In this document: positions 6,627-8,253 of the stretch, one piece after another
How the letters are laid out: each line of letters starts with the position of its first letter
How positions within the stretch are numbered: the stretch's first letter is position 1
NCBI GenBank assembly: GCA_026991065.1
Contig: JALXCG010000109.1
Location: 1 to 8,253, forward strand
Direction of reading: 5' to 3'
Source of the DNA: JALXCG01 sp026991065 [NCBI: Gemmatimonadota bacterium]
Lineage (GTDB): Bacteria > GCA-2686955
DNA length: 8,253 bases
Position numbers and translations under genes: made by a program
The notes under the pieces: model-generated
Database searches by the model: none
Seen by the model: the letters and a program-made list of their open reading frames with translations, nothing else
What the model was told of the DNA's origin: nothing

Positions 6627-8212
6627 GCATCTCCCTCCGGGGTTTCTGCTTGTTGCGGCGCGGCAGCTCCCAGAAGTGTGTCCTCCAACTCGTTCAGCAG
6701 CTCGTCGAGTTGCGCATCCTCCAGCGCATCGATCGGGAGATTCTCTGTGCTGCCGGCGTCCAACTCAGCCAGCCGGGCATCCAGCTCGTCCACATCCAGC
6801 GTGTCGTCACCGGCGTCCACGTTCAGCGCGGCTGTGACTGCGGCATCCAGCTCGTGGCTGGTCTTCGCTCGGGGCAGGAACTCCGGCCTGTCATCGGGCA
6901 CGTCATTGCTCTCCATGGCGCTGTCGGCGCGACCGCTCTCCGGCGCCACCCCTCTCTCTTCATTCTTTGGCGATTCCTCCCGGTTTTCGGCTCCGTCCGC
7001 TTGCCCGGCCTCTCCGGCTCCACCCGCATCCATGTCCACGGCCTGCCCGGCTCCGCCCGCGCCAGCATCCGCCGCCACCCCGGTCTCCACCCCAACTCCT
7101 TCCTCGCTCCTCTCCGGCTCCTCCGCGCGCTCCTCAGCCCGGTCGCCCTCTTCAGCCCCGCTTCCGTGCTCCTCCCGGCTATCCGCATCGCTCTCCCTCT
7201 CGCCATCCCCATCGCCCTGGCCGTCGCCGACCTCGTCACTCACCCCGCTCTCCACCTCGTCGTCGTCGTTCCTCAACCCCCGGCGGGAGATCGCATCGTG
7301 CTCCTCGTCCCACGGATCGAGGAACAGCGGCGCACCCTGCGGTGCCGCCACATGCGCCAGCGCCGCATTGGGTTGCAACAGATCCAGCCCCATCTCCCAA
7401 ACATCCTCCTGCTTCTGCACCACGCGCACCACGCGGGCCTGCAATGGGCGCGGCAGCGCGGGATGCAACACCCGCACCAACACCACCGAGTCGAGCGCCG
7501 CCCCGCGCGATGTCCGCAACGCCAGGCCGGTCGCGCTCACATTGATCGTCGACCCATCCACGCGCCCGCCCTCGACCCCGTCGATCTGCACCGCCAACTC
7601 GGCAGCAAACCGAGGCGAGCGTCGTTTCGCCGCGCGCCGCACCATCTGGCGCGCGCGTTCGACCGATTTGGGTCGCTCCGCCCGCAACTGCTCCGCTTCG
7701 GCGCGCCGCGCATAACGCGCCAGCGCGCAGCGATCCTCCCTGGCCGGGCGCAGGTAGTAGCGGTGCTCCGAATCACCACCTCCCGGTTCGCCATAAACCA
7801 CGGTTCCCCGCACTGAAACCTTGCTGCCGTGGCCTTCGAAGGAGACCAGATAGGACTGCCCCAGTTCCAGCTCTTCATAGGCCAGCACACCGATGCCCTG
7901 ACCGCTGATGTCGCGAATGACGCACTCGATGTGGTCGCCCCAGTCCGCGTCGTGAATGGCATCTGTCTCGCTTTTCATTCGGCGACACTCGCCGGCCACG
8001 GTCAGCGGCGTGCGACAGCGACTCACCAACTGGATGCGCTCGATTTGACGGCGCAGCAGCCAGCCCGCGCAGAGCGCGGCAAGTCCCGCCCAAGCCAGCA
8101 GCAGAAAATGGGCGGACCGCTCTTCGTAAAGATCGAAGTAGATCCCGAGTCCGACCCAGTTGGCGCCGGCCCAGAGCAGGGTGGCGAGGATGGCTGTTGG
8201 AGCCACCCGCAT
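6623..8212 (-). CDS. Membrane-anchored tandem PilZ-domain protein with long acidic tail (putative c-di-GMP receptor)
   Basis: A 529-residue protein. Seen: a transmembrane hairpin (~5-25 and ~34-53), with RR right after it placing the rest in the cytoplasm. A first PilZ-like domain spans ~60-157, with DISGQG (101-106) matching [D/N]xSxxG. Its RxxxR is unclear; RQIER (55-59) fits formally but abuts the membrane. A basic helical linker (~160-196) follows. The second PilZ domain (~196-280) has RRSPR (197-201, RxxxR) and NVSATG (224-229, NxSxxG), both canonical. Residues ~301-450 are about one-third Asp/Glu with much Gly and Ala, so probably disordered. The last ~65 residues return to Leu/Asp-patterned helices (~452-514). 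Family knowledge: PilZ domains with both motifs bind c-di-GMP, and in Alg44 and BcsA they control polymer synthesis at the inner membrane. Inference: the regulatory subunit of the cluster, with the tail as a docking arm. The ATG start has no clear ribosome site; the frame stays open to the window edge, so a slightly longer N-terminus cannot be excluded. Confidence 0.85.
   Translation of the reverse strand: MRVAPTAILATLLWAGANWVGLGIYFDLYEERSAHFLLLAWAGLAALCAGWLLRRQIERIQLVSRCRTPLTVAGECRRMKSETDAIHDADWGDHIECVIRDISGQGIGVLAYEELELGQSYLVSFEGHGSKVSVRGTVVYGEPGGGDSEHRYYLRPAREDRCALARYARRAEAEQLRAERPKSVERARQMVRRAAKRRSPRFAAELAVQIDGVEGGRVDGSTINVSATGLALRTSRGAALDSVVLVRVLHPALPRPLQARVVRVVQKQEDVWEMGLDLLQPNAALAHVAAPQGAPLFLDPWDEEHDAISRRGLRNDDDEVESGVSDEVGDGQGDGDGERESDADSREEHGSGAEEGDRAEERAEEPERSEEGVGVETGVAADAGAGGAGQAVDMDAGGAGEAGQADGAENREESPKNEERGVAPESGRADSAMESNDVPDDRPEFLPRAKTSHELDAAVTAALNVDAGDDTLDVDELDARLAELDAGSTENLPIDALEDAQLDELLNELEDTLLGAAAPQQAETPEGDA
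6634..6638 (-). promoter_or_regulatory. Strong ribosome binding site inside the end of the PilZ gene
   Basis: GGAGG on the coding strand, seven bases before the ATG of the small TPR gene. It lies within the last codons of the PilZ gene. It is the clearest Shine-Dalgarno sequence in the window. It suggests that the small TPR protein is made efficiently, and not only by read-through of coupled ribosomes. Confidence 0.7.
6863..7312 (-). other. Low-complexity stretch encoding the acidic disordered tail
   Basis: This is the part of the PilZ gene coding for residues ~301-450. By count 48 of these 150 residues are Asp or Glu, with runs of Gly and Ala and very few Lys. On the plus strand it appears as C/T-rich, TCC- and CTC-biased sequence, unlike the balanced codons of the flanking PilZ domains. 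There is no exact tandem unit; the similarity is in composition rather than sequence. Confidence 0.65.
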
Positions 8213-8227
8213 CCGCAGCGATGGCGT

Positions 8228-8253
8228 CCCCGCAGCCCCCCGCCGCCCCCCCC
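8228..8253 (-). repeat. G-tract cluster upstream of the PilZ gene; G-quadruplex-type motif
   Basis: On the coding strand there are runs of eight, six and four G separated by short GC spacers (CGGC and CTGC). This satisfies the usual G-quadruplex pattern of four runs of three or more G with loops of seven or fewer. It ends 16 bases before the PilZ ATG and reaches the window edge, so the eight-G run may be longer. It may be a structured leader, the coding end of an upstream gene, or simply a place where an assembly broke. Confidence 0.5.

Noticed and set aside
6384-7816. Two overlapping plus-strand frames (443 and 401 codons) opposite the PilZ gene
   Set aside because: One is the codon-aligned complement. 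The other is a Ser/Pro/Ala-rich shadow of the acidic low-complexity tail. The minus-strand frame has PilZ motifs and membrane helices.

Overview
The window is a G+C-rich stretch (about two-thirds G+C by eye) from what is most likely a Gram-negative bacterium. The Gram-negative reading rests on a large protein with a signal peptide, a long TPR superhelix and a C-terminal segment that looks like an outer-membrane beta-barrel. Nothing in the sequence identifies the lineage. All five genes lie on the minus strand, so transcription runs from the right edge of the window to the left. The window is almost entirely coding, and the cluster probably continues past both edges.

Layout in order of transcription: (1) 8212-6623, an inner-membrane protein with two transmembrane helices, two PilZ-type domains (the second with both c-di-GMP-binding motifs) and an acidic, disordered tail of about 220 residues; (2) 6626-6255, a small membrane-anchored or secreted protein with about two TPRs; (3) 6258-2422, a 1278-residue exported TPR/beta-barrel protein resembling the BcsC/PelB/PgaA class of polysaccharide exporters; (4) 2272-299, a protein with five transmembrane segments and a periplasmic sulfatase/alkaline-phosphatase-superfamily domain that has Thr where sulfatases carry the formylglycine Cys/Ser; (5) 302-<1, the start of a multi-pass membrane protein with a TTG start. 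Genes 1/2, 2/3 and 4/5 overlap by four bases, a sign of translational coupling. The only intergenic gap (2273-2421) holds an inverted repeat around a possible extended -10 promoter, just upstream of the sulfatase-like gene.

Inferred joint role: a cell-envelope system in which c-di-GMP is sensed at the inner membrane by the PilZ protein. TPR proteins would bridge the periplasm to an outer-membrane pore. A membrane-bound alkaline-phosphatase-fold enzyme would modify a polymer or lipid, in the way cellulose (BcsC with BcsG) and alginate or Pel systems combine c-di-GMP receptor, TPR, barrel and modifying enzyme. No glycosyltransferase is present in the window, so the polysaccharide reading is a hypothesis. 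I do not recognise the cluster as a named system.
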